NCBI GenBank assembly: GCA_963812945.1
Contig: CAWEXD010000008.1
Coordinates: 1,922,001 to 1,986,000 of the forward strand
Source of the DNA: DASRDR01 sp963812945 [NCBI: uncultured Candidatus Rokubacteria bacterium]
GTDB lineage: Bacteria; Methylomirabilota; Methylomirabilia; Rokubacteriales
Reading direction: 5' to 3'
Length of the DNA stretch: 64,000 nt
Part shown: positions 8,379 through 16,496 of the stretch, one piece after another
Layout: every line of letters starts with the position of its first letter
Position numbering within the stretch: the first letter of the stretch is position 1
The notes under the pieces: model-generated
What the model was told of the DNA's origin: nothing
Seen by the model: the letters and a program-made list of their open reading frames with translations, nothing else
Databases searched by the model: none
Made by a program: the position numbers and the translations under genes

Positions 8379-9155
8379 ATGTGCTTCGACCAGGATTCGA
8401 GACCGCCCATCACTCCGATCGCCGGTGGCGCGACGGACGCGCGTGACTTCACCCTGGTGTCGGCCGACGGCACGCGCTTCGCCGCCTACGCGGCGCGCGC
8501 GGCGCGCCCCACCGGAGCGGGCATGCTCGTGCTGCCCGACGTGCGCGGTCTCCATACCTACTACAAGGAGCTGGCTCTCCGCTTCGCGGAGGTCGGCGTC
8601 GACTCCGTGGCGATCGACTTCTTCGGCCGCACCGACACGACCGGCGACCGCAGCGACGCCTTCGAGTACCTCCCGCACGTGGGCCAGACCACGCCAGCGA
8701 CGCTTCAGGCCGATGTCGCCGCTGGCGTGGCACACCTCCGCTCCAAGGAGGGCGGCCAGGTTCGCGCGCTCTTCTCGGTCGGCTTCTGCTTCGGCGGGGC
8801 CCTCGCCTTCCACCAGGCGGCCAGCGGTCTCGGCTACGCGGGCGTGATCGGCTTCTATGGCTGGCCGCTCGGGCTCCCGCGCTGGCCCGACCGCCCGAAG
8901 CCCATCGACGCGGCCCCGCGCTTCCGGAGTCCGGTGCTGGCGATCTACGGCGGGGCCGACCCGGGCATCCCCGCGGCCGCGGTCTCGGAGTTCGACCAGG
9001 CTCTCGCGCGGGCGGGCGTCACGCACGAGTCCGTCACGTACGACGGCGCGCCGCACAGCTTCTTCGACCGGAAGCAGACGGAGTTCGCCCAGGACTCGGC
9101 GGACGCGTGGCGGCGGGTCCAGGCGTTCGTGCGGGCGCACACCCCCTCCGCCTGA
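8379..9155 (+). CDS. Dienelactone hydrolase family protein
   Basis: 258 residues with the dienelactone hydrolase arrangement: Cys nucleophile C137 in SVGFCFGGALAF, acid D194 in GGADPGIP, and base H226 in DGAPHSFFDR. The N-terminal LPDVRGLHTYYKELALRFAE segment is the usual oxyanion region. The family hydrolyses lactones such as dienelactone from chlorocatechol degradation, but many bacterial homologues have other ester substrates, and no chlorocatechol genes are nearby. A good ribosome site and promoter precede it. It is convergent with the LLM oxidoreductase gene. Confidence 0.9.
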   Translation: MCFDQDSRPPITPIAGGATDARDFTLVSADGTRFAAYAARAARPTGAGMLVLPDVRGLHTYYKELALRFAEVGVDSVAIDFFGRTDTTGDRSDAFEYLPHVGQTTPATLQADVAAGVAHLRSKEGGQVRALFSVGFCFGGALAFHQAASGLGYAGVIGFYGWPLGLPRWPDRPKPIDAAPRFRSPVLAIYGGADPGIPAAAVSEFDQALARAGVTHESVTYDGAPHSFFDRKQTEFAQDSADAWRRVQAFVRAHTPSA

Positions 9156-9177
9156 GAGCGGGCGCGCGGCGAGGGCG

Positions 9178-10098
9178 TCAGAGGCGGGGGACGACGTCGG
9201 CGACCAGGGTCTCGAGCTGCTCGAGCTCGTCGAAGACCGGATTGAGCATCACGAGCCGCGCGCCGGCGTCGACGACCTCGCGGAGTCCCGCGGCGCACTG
9301 GTCGGCCGAGCCCCACACCGAGACCTCGGCGGCCAGCTGCGGGCGCCCGTAGAAGGCGCCGAAGTACTCGGCGAGGCGGCGCCCCGCACGCTCCCGGTCC
9401 CGGTCGACCGCCACGTAGACGCGCTTGCCGACGTCGATCGTCACGGGGTCCCGCCCCGCCTCCGCGAGAAGGCCCCGGAGCAGCTCGACCTCCTGCGCGA
9501 ACGTCGCCGTCGACGCGGACCCGGCCCCCATGAAGCCGGCCGCCCAGCCAACGGCGCGGCGGAGCGCGTCCGGGTGATGGCCGCCGAGCCAGAGCGGTGG
9601 GTGCGGCCGCTGGACCGGCTTCGGCTCCATGGCGGCGTTCTCGAGCTGCCAGAACTCGCCCGCAAACGTCACGCGCGGCTCGGTCCAGAGGGCCCGCATG
9701 AGCCGGAGCCCCTCGTTGAATCGCGCCACGCGCCGCGCGGCCGTGATGCCGTACGCCGGGTAGACCTTCGGGTTCCCGCCGAGGCCGATCCCGACGTCGA
9801 GCCGGCCGCCCGAGAGCTGGTCCAGGGTCGCGAGGCTCTTGGCCAGATGCACGGGACTCCGGAGCGGCGTGAGCAGGACCGCCGTCCCCAGCCGGATGCG
9901 CTCGGTCAGCGCCGCGGCCCACGTCAGGCACTCGACGGGCTCGAGGCTCGGGATCGACCCCAGGACCTGCTCCACGACCCACGCGCTCTCGAAGCCGAGC
10001 GCCTCCGCGCGCTCGAGGAAGCGCCGCATCCCGGCCCGGTCGATCCCGCCCGTGGTCCAGGCCTGGGGAATCCCCACCGCCAGCCGCACCCGCGCCAT
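9178..10098 (-). CDS. LLM-class (luciferase-like) flavin-dependent oxidoreductase
   Basis: 306 residues of the bacterial luciferase-like TIM-barrel family, which uses FMN or F420. Recognisable parts are the N-terminal RLAVGIPQAW, AAALTERIRLGTAVLLTPLRSP (the ligand-binding strand region), SGGRLDVGIGLG, and PPLWLGGHHPDALRRAVGWA near the middle. Length and order fit F420-type reductases or FMN-dependent monooxygenases; flavin identity cannot be decided by eye. No partner flavin reductase is adjacent. Its start is 355 bp from the Nudix gene start, with the Nudix coding region filling the gap on the same strand. Confidence 0.88.
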   Translation of the reverse strand: MARVRLAVGIPQAWTTGGIDRAGMRRFLERAEALGFESAWVVEQVLGSIPSLEPVECLTWAAALTERIRLGTAVLLTPLRSPVHLAKSLATLDQLSGGRLDVGIGLGGNPKVYPAYGITAARRVARFNEGLRLMRALWTEPRVTFAGEFWQLENAAMEPKPVQRPHPPLWLGGHHPDALRRAVGWAAGFMGAGSASTATFAQEVELLRGLLAEAGRDPVTIDVGKRVYVAVDRDRERAGRRLAEYFGAFYGRPQLAAEVSVWGSADQCAAGLREVVDAGARLVMLNPVFDELEQLETLVADVVPRL

Positions 10099-10109
10099 GG
10101 GGTCAGACC

Positions 10110-10742
10110 CTACCGCGGCCCACTCGGGCGCGTCACCGCCGCTCCCGGGCCGGACTCGAGCTCGTCCAGCCGTGAGAGGGCAAGCCCGAGCGCCAGCGCG
10201 GAGCTGACGTCGGTCACGTAGCGCGGCGCCGCCGCCCGCAGATCCTGCCGCAGCTCGTCAACGGCGACCGGAACCACCTCGATCTCCTCGAACTCGTCGG
10301 GGTCGGGTGAGCCCACGCGCTCGACGCCCCGCGCGAGGAAGAAGTACCCGCGAGCACCGGAGAGGCTCGGGAACACGAGGTAGGCGCCCAGCGGCTCGAA
10401 GGCCCCCCCGTCGTGGCCGGTCTCCTCCCGCAGCTCCCGGCGCGCCGCCGCCGCGGGCGTCTCGCCCGCCTCGATGAATCCCGCCGGCAGGGTGTAGGCG
10501 ACGTCCCCCGAGCCGTGCTTGTACTCGCGCGAGAGCAAGACGGTGCCGCCCGGCGTGACCGCGACCGTCATCGCGAAGTCCCGGAGCTCCATGAAGTACA
10601 TGTCCGGCGAGAGCCGGCCGTCCGGCAGCCGGCAGCGGTCGCGCCGGATGGAGAGGAACCCCGAGCGGAACGCCCAGGTCGACTCGACCGGCTGCCAGCG
10701 CCCGACGCGGCTCGCTGGCCGGTCTACGGATTCGGAGCTCAT
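10110..10742 (-). CDS. NUDIX hydrolase (ADP-ribose pyrophosphatase type)
   Basis: 210 residues. The complete Nudix box, G-x5-E-x7-REL-REE-x-G, is seen as GFIEAGETPAAAARREL followed by REETG. The N-terminal half (WAFRSGFLSIRRDRCRLPDGR, then MELRDFAMTVAVTPGG) resembles ADP-ribose pyrophosphatases of the NudF type, which hydrolyse nucleoside-diphosphate sugars. ATG 10742 is chosen because the upstream part of the longer open frame runs antisense through the MR/MLE gene and has no domain sense. It lies 11 bp upstream of the LLM oxidoreductase gene and is likely co-transcribed with it. Confidence 0.88.
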   Translation of the reverse strand: MSSESVDRPASRVGRWQPVESTWAFRSGFLSIRRDRCRLPDGRLSPDMYFMELRDFAMTVAVTPGGTVLLSREYKHGSGDVAYTLPAGFIEAGETPAAAARRELREETGHDGGAFEPLGAYLVFPSLSGARGYFFLARGVERVGSPDPDEFEEIEVVPVAVDELRQDLRAAAPRYVTDVSSALALGLALSRLDELESGPGAAVTRPSGPR

Positions 10743-10910
10743 CGGTCGAGCTTCCCGCCGGACGCGCCCCCCGGCCGCTTCGCGCGTCGCGCACCGGGAC
10801 GTCGTCGCGCGTCGCGTGGTCGCATGGGCGCCATCATACCCCGGGCCTTCACCCGCTGCGCACCTTCGAGGTCGCACGCCGGCCGATCGTGACACCGAGG
10901 CGCCGTGGTC

Positions 10911-10939
10911 TTGACGCTCCCACGGGCCCCTGCGATAGT
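10911..10939 (+). promoter_or_regulatory. Probable sigma70-type promoter for the MR/MLE-thioesterase-MFS operon
   Basis: TTGACG (10911-10916) and GATAGT (10934-10939) are spaced 17 bp, with the ATG of the enolase-superfamily gene 15 bp further on. This is one of the best -35/-10 pairs in the window. Confidence 0.5.
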
Positions 10940-10954
10940 CGCGAGCGGAACACC

Positions 10955-12040
10955 ATGAAGATCGTCGCCGTCGACAGCGTCGTGCTCGCCGTCCCGACGC
11001 CCCGGCCCATGTCGCTCGAGTTCCGCGAGCATCGGCTCGTCGTGGCGCACGTCCACACCGACGAGGGCGTGTCGGGGCTCGGGTACAGCCTCGCCTTCGG
11101 AGGTGGTGGCGCCGAGGCCATTCAGGTGTACCTCGAGACTCGCCTCGCGCCGCTGCTCGTGGGCGAGGACCCGAGGCTGGTCGAGCGGCTGTGGGAGCGA
11201 ATGTTCCGCGCCGACCGCGGCATCCGGCGCCTGGGAGTCGCCGCGTACGCGCTGTCGGCGCTCGACATCGCGCTGTGGGATCTCGCCGGGAAAGGGGCGG
11301 GGCAGCCACTCTACCGGATGTGGGGCGGCGTCACCGACCGCGTGGCGGCCTACGGAAGCGGCGGCTGGCCGGCGTACCGCGTGGAGGAGCTGGTCGAGGA
11401 GGCGCAGCGCTACGCCGCCGCCGGCCTCCGCTACTACAAGCTGAAGGTCCACCATCCGGACCCGCGGGAGAACCGGCGGCGCGTCGAGGCGGTCCGCCGG
11501 GCGCTGGGCGACGGGATCCGGCTGATGGTCGACGTGAACCAGAAGCTCGACGTGCTCGGCAACCTCCGGCTGGCGGCCGCCCTCGAGGAATTCGACCTCG
11601 TCTGGTACGAGGAGCCGGTGCTGGCCGACGACATCGCCGCCTGCGCCGAGGTGGCGCGCGCGATCCGCATCCCCGTCGCGACCGGCGAGAACCACTACAC
11701 GCGCTTCGAGTTCCGCGAGCTGTGCGAGCGGCGGGCAGCTCGGTACCTGATGCCCGACGTCTGCCGGGCGAACGGGTTCAGCGAGACCCTGAAGATCGCC
11801 CACCTCGCGGCCGCTCACCAGCTGCAGGTCTCGCCGCACGTCGTCCACGAGCTGTCGGTCCACGTCGCGGGCGCGCTCGCGAACGGGTTCCTGGTCGAGT
11901 ACATGGACTGGATGCCGCCCGACCTCTTCGTCGACGTGCCGCGCCCGGACCCGGCCGACGGCCTCGTCCGGATCCCCGACCGGCCCGGCCACGGGATGGC
12001 GCTCGCCCCCGACGCCGAGCGGAAGTACCGCCTCCGCTGA
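10955..12040 (+). CDS. Mandelate racemase/muconate-lactonizing enzyme family protein
   Basis: 361-residue enolase-superfamily enzyme. K162/K164 (YYKLKVHH) form the KxK catalytic element. Metal ligands are D193 (MVDVNQ), E219 (WYEEP) and E245 (TGENHY). The C-terminal SPHVVHEL (293-300) provides the His expected in mandelate-racemase-type members. These enzymes abstract the alpha-proton of carboxylates such as sugar acids to racemise, dehydrate or cycloisomerise them. ATG 10955 was chosen over an upstream frame extension because it starts MKIVAVDSVVL, the first beta strand, and follows a good promoter. A PaaI thioesterase and an MFS carrier follow in the same operon. Confidence 0.9.
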   Translation: MKIVAVDSVVLAVPTPRPMSLEFREHRLVVAHVHTDEGVSGLGYSLAFGGGGAEAIQVYLETRLAPLLVGEDPRLVERLWERMFRADRGIRRLGVAAYALSALDIALWDLAGKGAGQPLYRMWGGVTDRVAAYGSGGWPAYRVEELVEEAQRYAAAGLRYYKLKVHHPDPRENRRRVEAVRRALGDGIRLMVDVNQKLDVLGNLRLAAALEEFDLVWYEEPVLADDIAACAEVARAIRIPVATGENHYTRFEFRELCERRAARYLMPDVCRANGFSETLKIAHLAAAHQLQVSPHVVHELSVHVAGALANGFLVEYMDWMPPDLFVDVPRPDPADGLVRIPDRPGHGMALAPDAERKYRLR

Positions 12041-12048
12041 GCGGGGCC

Positions 12049-12555
12049 GTGGCTGACAGCCGGGAAGACGGGCGCCAGCGGATCGTCCGCTGGGACGACC
12101 AGGCGGGCAGCATCGAGGCCGCCGGCCGCCTCACCGGGCTCGCCTTCCTCGAGGCGATCCGCGACGGCCGGCTCCCGCCCGCGCCGGTCAGCCAGCTCAT
12201 GGGGTTCGCGCTCACCGAGGTCGAGGCGGGCCGCGCGGTCTTCGAGTGCGAGCCGTCCGCGTCGCACTACAACCCGATCGGCTCGGTGCACGGCGGGATC
12301 ATCAGCACGCTGCTCGACTCGGCGCTCTCCTGCGCGGTCCACTCCACCCTGCCCGCCGGCACCGGCTACACGACGGCGGAGCTCAAGGTGAACTTCGTGC
12401 GCCCGGTCGTCACCGGCACGGGCCGCCTGCGCTCGGAGGGCCGCGTCATCCACGCCGGCAGCCGCCTGGCGACTGCCGAGGCCCGGCTGACGGACGCCAG
12501 CGGCAAGCTTTTCGCGCACGCCACCGGCACCTGCCTCGTGTTCACCGCCCGGTGA
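12049..12555 (+). CDS. PaaI-type hotdog thioesterase
   Basis: 168 residues. The hotdog-fold acyl-CoA thioesterase core is clear: SHYNPIGSVHGGIISTLLDSALSCAV (read as SHYNPIGSVHGG then IISTLLDSA) contains the HGG loop and the catalytic acidic residue on the central helix. ELKVNFVRPV and the late beta strands complete the fold. The PaaI/YbdB group hydrolyses aryl- or medium-chain acyl-CoA. The start is GTG 12049, 8 bp after the preceding stop. The gene overlaps the MFS gene by 4 bp (GTGA). The operon suggests a pathway in which an aromatic or branched acid is made or released as CoA ester, but this is inference. Confidence 0.87.
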   Translation: MADSREDGRQRIVRWDDQAGSIEAAGRLTGLAFLEAIRDGRLPPAPVSQLMGFALTEVEAGRAVFECEPSASHYNPIGSVHGGIISTLLDSALSCAVHSTLPAGTGYTTAELKVNFVRPVVTGTGRLRSEGRVIHAGSRLATAEARLTDASGKLFAHATGTCLVFTAR

Positions 12556-13793
12556 CCGTGTCCGGCGGCCAGCTCCAGGCCCTGGCGGCCGGCTTCGCCG
12601 TCCTGTTCGTCGCGAGCGGTGTCAACTTCGCCTTCGGAGTCCTCTTCAAGCCGATCCTGGGCGAGTTCGGAGTCGACCGATCCACGCTCGCGCTCGCCGC
12701 CACGGCCAGCTTCCTCGTGAGCGCCCTGAGCCAGCCCGCATTCGGTGACCTGGTCGATCGGTTCGGGCCGCGTCGTGTGATCCTCGCCTCGATGGCCGTC
12801 ATGACGGTCGGGACCGCGCTCGTGAGCCGGGCGGGCGGGCCGTGGCAGTTCATCGCGCTCTACGGCGTCGCGATTGCGGTCGGCTACACGGGGTGCGGGA
12901 TCCTGGCGGTCTCGATCCACGTCCGCCGCTGGTTCCCCGTGGAGCGCGGCTTCGTCTCGGCGCTCGTCGCCTGCGGGTTCTCGTTCGGCTACCTCGCGCT
13001 CACGCAGGTGGCGGCCCGCTCGGCCGCCGCCGTCGGCTGGCGCCAGACGTACCTCCTCCTGGCGGCCATCCTCGGCGTCGCCCTCGTGGCCTTCGTCTTC
13101 CTGCTACGCGACGCTCCCCCCGGCCAGGTGCCGCCCGGCGATGCCCCGCCTCGCGGCGCCTCGTCGTCCGGAACCCCGGCGAAGTCCGCAGCCCTTGACC
13201 GGCGAGCCGCGCTGACGACGCCCGCCTTCTGGGCCATGACCGTGGGCCTGATGGGGTGCGGGTTCACCGACTTCCTGATGACCACCCACCTGGCGCCCTA
13301 CGCGACCGACCTCGGGATGACGCCGGCGGTGGCCGCCAACGCGATCAGCATCCTGGCAGCGGCCAACGTCGCCGGCCTCCTAGTCGCCGGGACCGTGGCG
13401 GCCCGGGTCGGCACCCGCGCGGCGCTCGTCCTTACCTACTCGATCCGGGCGGCCGCGTTCTTGTATCTCCCGCTCGTCCGCGAACCCTGGCAGCTCTACG
13501 TCTTTGCAGGGCTGTTCGGGGCAACGTTCTTCACGACGGCGCCCTTGTCCTCGACGCTGGTGGGCCAGCTCTTCGGCCCCGCCCATCACGGCGCGCTCTT
13601 CGGCGTGGCAAACCTCTTCCACGGCGTCGCGGGCGCTCTCGGCGCCTACGCCGGCGGGCTCGTCTTCGATCTCACAGGGAGCTACCGGCCGATCTTCCTC
13701 CTGGCCGCGCTCATGGTCGTCGGGTCGGCCGCGGTCACGTCCTTCGCTCGCGAGGTTCGCGCTCGACGCTGGAGTCTCGCCCCGGTACAATAG
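12552..13793 (+). CDS. MFS transporter
   Basis: 413 residues with about 12 hydrophobic segments. The between-helix-2-and-3 motif is DLVDRFGPRRVI, and the second half repeats the pattern. A cytoplasmic loop of about 35 residues rich in Pro/Gly/Ala (PPGQVPPGDAPPRGASSSG) joins the two six-helix halves. It resembles the monocarboxylate/oxalate-formate-antiporter-like branch of MFS. The start is GTG 12552, overlapping the thioesterase stop by 4 bp, so translation is probably coupled. It is likely to carry the carboxylate handled by the upstream MR/MLE enzyme. Confidence 0.88.
   Translation: MTVSGGQLQALAAGFAVLFVASGVNFAFGVLFKPILGEFGVDRSTLALAATASFLVSALSQPAFGDLVDRFGPRRVILASMAVMTVGTALVSRAGGPWQFIALYGVAIAVGYTGCGILAVSIHVRRWFPVERGFVSALVACGFSFGYLALTQVAARSAAAVGWRQTYLLLAAILGVALVAFVFLLRDAPPGQVPPGDAPPRGASSSGTPAKSAALDRRAALTTPAFWAMTVGLMGCGFTDFLMTTHLAPYATDLGMTPAVAANAISILAAANVAGLLVAGTVAARVGTRAALVLTYSIRAAAFLYLPLVREPWQLYVFAGLFGATFFTTAPLSSTLVGQLFGPAHHGALFGVANLFHGVAGALGAYAGGLVFDLTGSYRPIFLLAALMVVGSAAVTSFAREVRARRWSLAPVQ
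13786..13791 (+). promoter_or_regulatory. -10-like TACAAT before the HpcH aldolase gene
   Basis: TACAAT overlaps the stop codon of the MFS gene and lies about 60 bp before the GTG at 13854, which has its own AAAGGAG site. No convincing -35 element is visible. Confidence 0.3.
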
Positions 13794-13853
13794 TCTCCGG
13801 GGTCTCAGAGGTTCCTAAGGTCTGAGCGTTCGTCCACACACAAAGGAGCGACG

Positions 13854-14606
13854 GTGAGGAACAACAGCGCGAAGCGGAAGCTGGCGGCCGGGAAGCCGGT
13901 GAGCGTCGTGGCCCCGACGTACACGGCCCCGGGGCTCGTCGAGCTGCTCGGCCGTCAGGGCTACGACGTGATCTTCATCGACACCGAGCACGGACCCCCG
14001 AGCTGGGACGCCGTCGAGGACATGGTCCGCGCGGCCGAGCTGTGCGACGCCACGCCGATCATCCGGGTCCAGAGCCACGACCCGTCAACGATCACCCGCG
14101 CCCTCGATCGCGGCGCGGGGGGCGTCCAGATCCCCCACGTCAACACCCGCGCCGAGGCCGAGACGGTCGTCCGCCACGCCAAGTTCGCCCCGATCGGCCA
14201 CCGGGGGTTCGCGGGCGGGCGGGCGGCCTTCGGTGAGACGATGCACGACTTCACGCGGCGGGCGAACGAGGAGACCATGGTGGTCGTCATGCTGGAGGAG
14301 GTCGAGGCGCTCCGTAACCTCGACGACATCCTCAAGGTCCAGCACATCGATGTCTTCTTCGTCGCCCCGGGCGACCTCGCCCAGTCCATGGGCCACCCCG
14401 GGCAGACGGACCATCCCACGGTCCAGACCGCGATCGACGACGCGATCAAGCGGATCCGGGCGGCCGGCCGGGCCCCGGGCACCCTCACGACGCCGGTCAC
14501 GGTCCGACGCTACCTGGACCTCGGCGCGCTCTTCCTCTACGTGGGGCTCCCTGCCGTCCTCGCGCCCGGCACGAAGGATTTTCTCGGCGCATTCCCGCGG
14601 GCCTGA
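13854..14606 (+). CDS. HpcH/HpaI aldolase family protein
   Basis: 250-residue class-II pyruvate aldolase of the HpaI/2,4-dihydroxyhept-2-enedioate aldolase family. Catalytic H46 lies in FIDTEHGPPSW. IIRVQSHD holds the substrate-binding Arg, VVVMLEEVEALRN and VFFVAPGDLAQS hold the metal-binding Glu and Asp, and GGVQIPHVNTRAEAE is typical. These enzymes reversibly cleave 4-hydroxy-2-keto acids to pyruvate plus an aldehyde. The start is GTG 13854, 6 bp after a strong AAAGGAG site. The natural aldehyde is unknown; catabolism of aromatic ring-cleavage products or sugar acids fits the neighbourhood. Confidence 0.9.
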   Translation: MRNNSAKRKLAAGKPVSVVAPTYTAPGLVELLGRQGYDVIFIDTEHGPPSWDAVEDMVRAAELCDATPIIRVQSHDPSTITRALDRGAGGVQIPHVNTRAEAETVVRHAKFAPIGHRGFAGGRAAFGETMHDFTRRANEETMVVVMLEEVEALRNLDDILKVQHIDVFFVAPGDLAQSMGHPGQTDHPTVQTAIDDAIKRIRAAGRAPGTLTTPVTVRRYLDLGALFLYVGLPAVLAPGTKDFLGAFPRA

Positions 14607-14641
14607 GCGGCACGCGGCTCGGCATGGAAAGGATGGTTGTC

Positions 14642-15340
14642 ATGATGTCCCGCTCTCCCACGGTCGCGGTCCTCGCCTTCGCGGGCGGCCTCGTGGTCGG
14701 CACCGGTGTTATCACGGCGCGGGCCCAGCCAGCTCCGGAGCTCAAGACGGAGGAGCAGAAGACCCTCTACGCCATCGGGCTCGCCGTCGCTTCGGGCCTG
14801 GCGCCGTTCGCGCTGTCCCCCGCGGACTTCGAGTTCGTCAAGGCGGGGATCGCCGACGGCGTGCTGAACCGGTCGCGCCAGGTCGACCTGCAGACGTACG
14901 TGCCGAAGATCCAGGAGCTCCAGAAGGCGCGCGCGTCGGTGGTAGCGGCGGCCGAGCAGAAGTCGGGCCAGGCGGTCCTGGACAAGGCCGCCGGCGAGAA
15001 GGGCGCCACGAAGACCGCGTCGGGCCTCGTGATCGTGCCGATCAAGCCCGGCACCGGCGCGTCCCCGAAGGCGACCGACCGGGTCAAGGTCCACTACCAC
15101 GGCACGCTCGCGGACGGCACGGTCTTCGACAGCTCGGTCCAGCGAGGCGAGCCCGCGACGTTCCCGCTGAACGGCGTGATCCCCTGCTGGACCGAGGGGC
15201 TCCAGCAGATGAAGGTCGGCGGGAAGAGCCGGCTCGTGTGTCCGGCGGCCCTGGCCTACGGCGACCGCGGCGCGCCGCCCCGGATCCGACCCGGCGCGAC
15301 GCTGACCTTCGAGGTCGAGCTCCTGGAGATCGTCAAGTAG
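14642..15340 (+). CDS. Exported FKBP-type peptidyl-prolyl cis-trans isomerase
   Basis: About 232 residues. There is a signal peptide (SRSPTVAVLAFAGGLVVG followed by ARAQ), a helical FKBP_N-type dimerisation region (about residues 35-120, ELKTEEQKTLYAIGLAVA) and a C-terminal FKBP domain (VKVHYHGTLADGTVFDSS, CWTEGLQQMKVGGKSRLVCP, LTFEVELLEI). It resembles FkpA/Mip periplasmic folding factors. The start is uncertain: ATG codons exist at 14624, 14633, 14642 and 14645, and the last two follow a GGAAAGG site, so 14642 is used. Its last 8 bp overlap the convergent YihY gene. Confidence 0.9.
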   Translation: MMSRSPTVAVLAFAGGLVVGTGVITARAQPAPELKTEEQKTLYAIGLAVASGLAPFALSPADFEFVKAGIADGVLNRSRQVDLQTYVPKIQELQKARASVVAAAEQKSGQAVLDKAAGEKGATKTASGLVIVPIKPGTGASPKATDRVKVHYHGTLADGTVFDSSVQRGEPATFPLNGVIPCWTEGLQQMKVGGKSRLVCPAALAYGDRGAPPRIRPGATLTFEVELLEIVK

Positions 15341-16313
15341 CGGCGGCCTCCGGCTCGTCCAGCGGCGCGGCGATCTCCTCGCCGCGCTCGGCGGCGGCGC
15401 GGGCGATCACCGAGTTGATCTCCCCTCCGATCAGGAGCGCCATGCTGGACAGGTAGAGCCAGAGGAGCAGGAGGATGACGCCCCCGATCGAGCCGTAGGT
15501 CGCGTTGTAGTTGGCGAAGGAGCTGACGTACGCGCGGAAGCCGAGAGAGGCGCCGATCCAGGCGAGCCCCGCGAAGGCGGATCCGGGCGTGAGCCAGTAC
15601 CACTTGAGGCGCACCGCCGGGGCGAAGTGGTAGACGAGGTCGATCGCGGTGAGGGTGAAGAGGAAGCCAAGCGGCCACTGGACGAGGCCCCAGACGGTCG
15701 TGAAGGTCTCGCCGAGTCCCGCCCAGGCCGCGGCGGCCTGGGCGACCCGCTCGCCGAGGACGAGGGACAGCAGCGCGCCCAGCGCCATGATCGAGAACAC
15801 CATGGTCAGCACGATGGCCGCGAGCTGCCGGCGCCACAACGGGCGCGGATTCGTCACCCCGTACACCACGTTGAGCGTCGTGATGATGGACACCATCCCG
15901 CGCGAGGCGCCCCAGAGCGCGACCACGGCCCCGACCGAGAGAATGCCGCCGCTCGCGCCGAGCTGGACGTCGGCGAGCGTCCGCTCGAGCAGCGAGGCCG
16001 CATCGGCGGGGAGGAACCCCTTGGCGGGGGCCAGGAAGCGGTCCATCAGGTCCTGCTCCGGGAACAGGCCGACGAGCGCCGTCAGGAAGAGCAGCGTCGG
16101 GAAGAGCGCGAAGACGAAGTAGTAGGACAGCGCCGCCGCCCGGTCCATCAGCTCGTCCTTCTGGAACTCCCCCCAGACACGCACCGCCAGCTCGCGCATC
16201 CCGAGCCCGCCGAGCGTCCAGGGCGAGACCTGCCGACGGCCGCGGCGCCAGCCCCGCCCGAGCCGCCACAGCGGGTGCCGGCGCTCGTCGCCGTTCGTGC
16301 CGTTCTTGCTCAC
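15333..16313 (-). CDS. YihY/BrkB family inner-membrane protein
   Basis: 326 residues with a cytoplasmic, Arg-rich N-terminus and six or so membrane segments. Family signatures include MDRAAALSYYFVFALFPTLL (early helix), LWGASRGMVSIITTLNVVYG, and near the end YGSIGGVILLLLWLYLSS then ALLIGGEIN. YihY/BrkB proteins were once called tRNA-processing ribonuclease BN by mistake; their true role is unknown, with transport or lipid functions proposed. GTG 16313 is the first codon giving a normal-length protein. The longer open frame to 17597 runs antisense through the aspartoacylase gene and was rejected. Confidence 0.9.
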   Translation of the reverse strand: MSKNGTNGDERRHPLWRLGRGWRRGRRQVSPWTLGGLGMRELAVRVWGEFQKDELMDRAAALSYYFVFALFPTLLFLTALVGLFPEQDLMDRFLAPAKGFLPADAASLLERTLADVQLGASGGILSVGAVVALWGASRGMVSIITTLNVVYGVTNPRPLWRRQLAAIVLTMVFSIMALGALLSLVLGERVAQAAAAWAGLGETFTTVWGLVQWPLGFLFTLTAIDLVYHFAPAVRLKWYWLTPGSAFAGLAWIGASLGFRAYVSSFANYNATYGSIGGVILLLLWLYLSSMALLIGGEINSVIARAAAERGEEIAAPLDEPEAAAT

Positions 16314-16496
16314 CCGGGGCCCTCCTCGCCCGCACTGTCCGATCGGACAACTCCCGGCGTCAAGCCCGCCCGGACGGGCGGCCGCCCCGGGGGGCTGGCA
16401 GGAAACGTCTGACGGAGGCAGGATGGTCAGCGCTGCCTCGCCCCTCGAGTCTCCGCACAACGGCTGCATGCCCGTGACGAAGGGAGGGTCTGAACG

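Noticed and set aside
10098-10112. GGGGTCAGACC sequence resembling the repeat core at 5359
   Set aside because: No inverted partner nearby, and the bases diverge after GGGGTCAG; probably chance.
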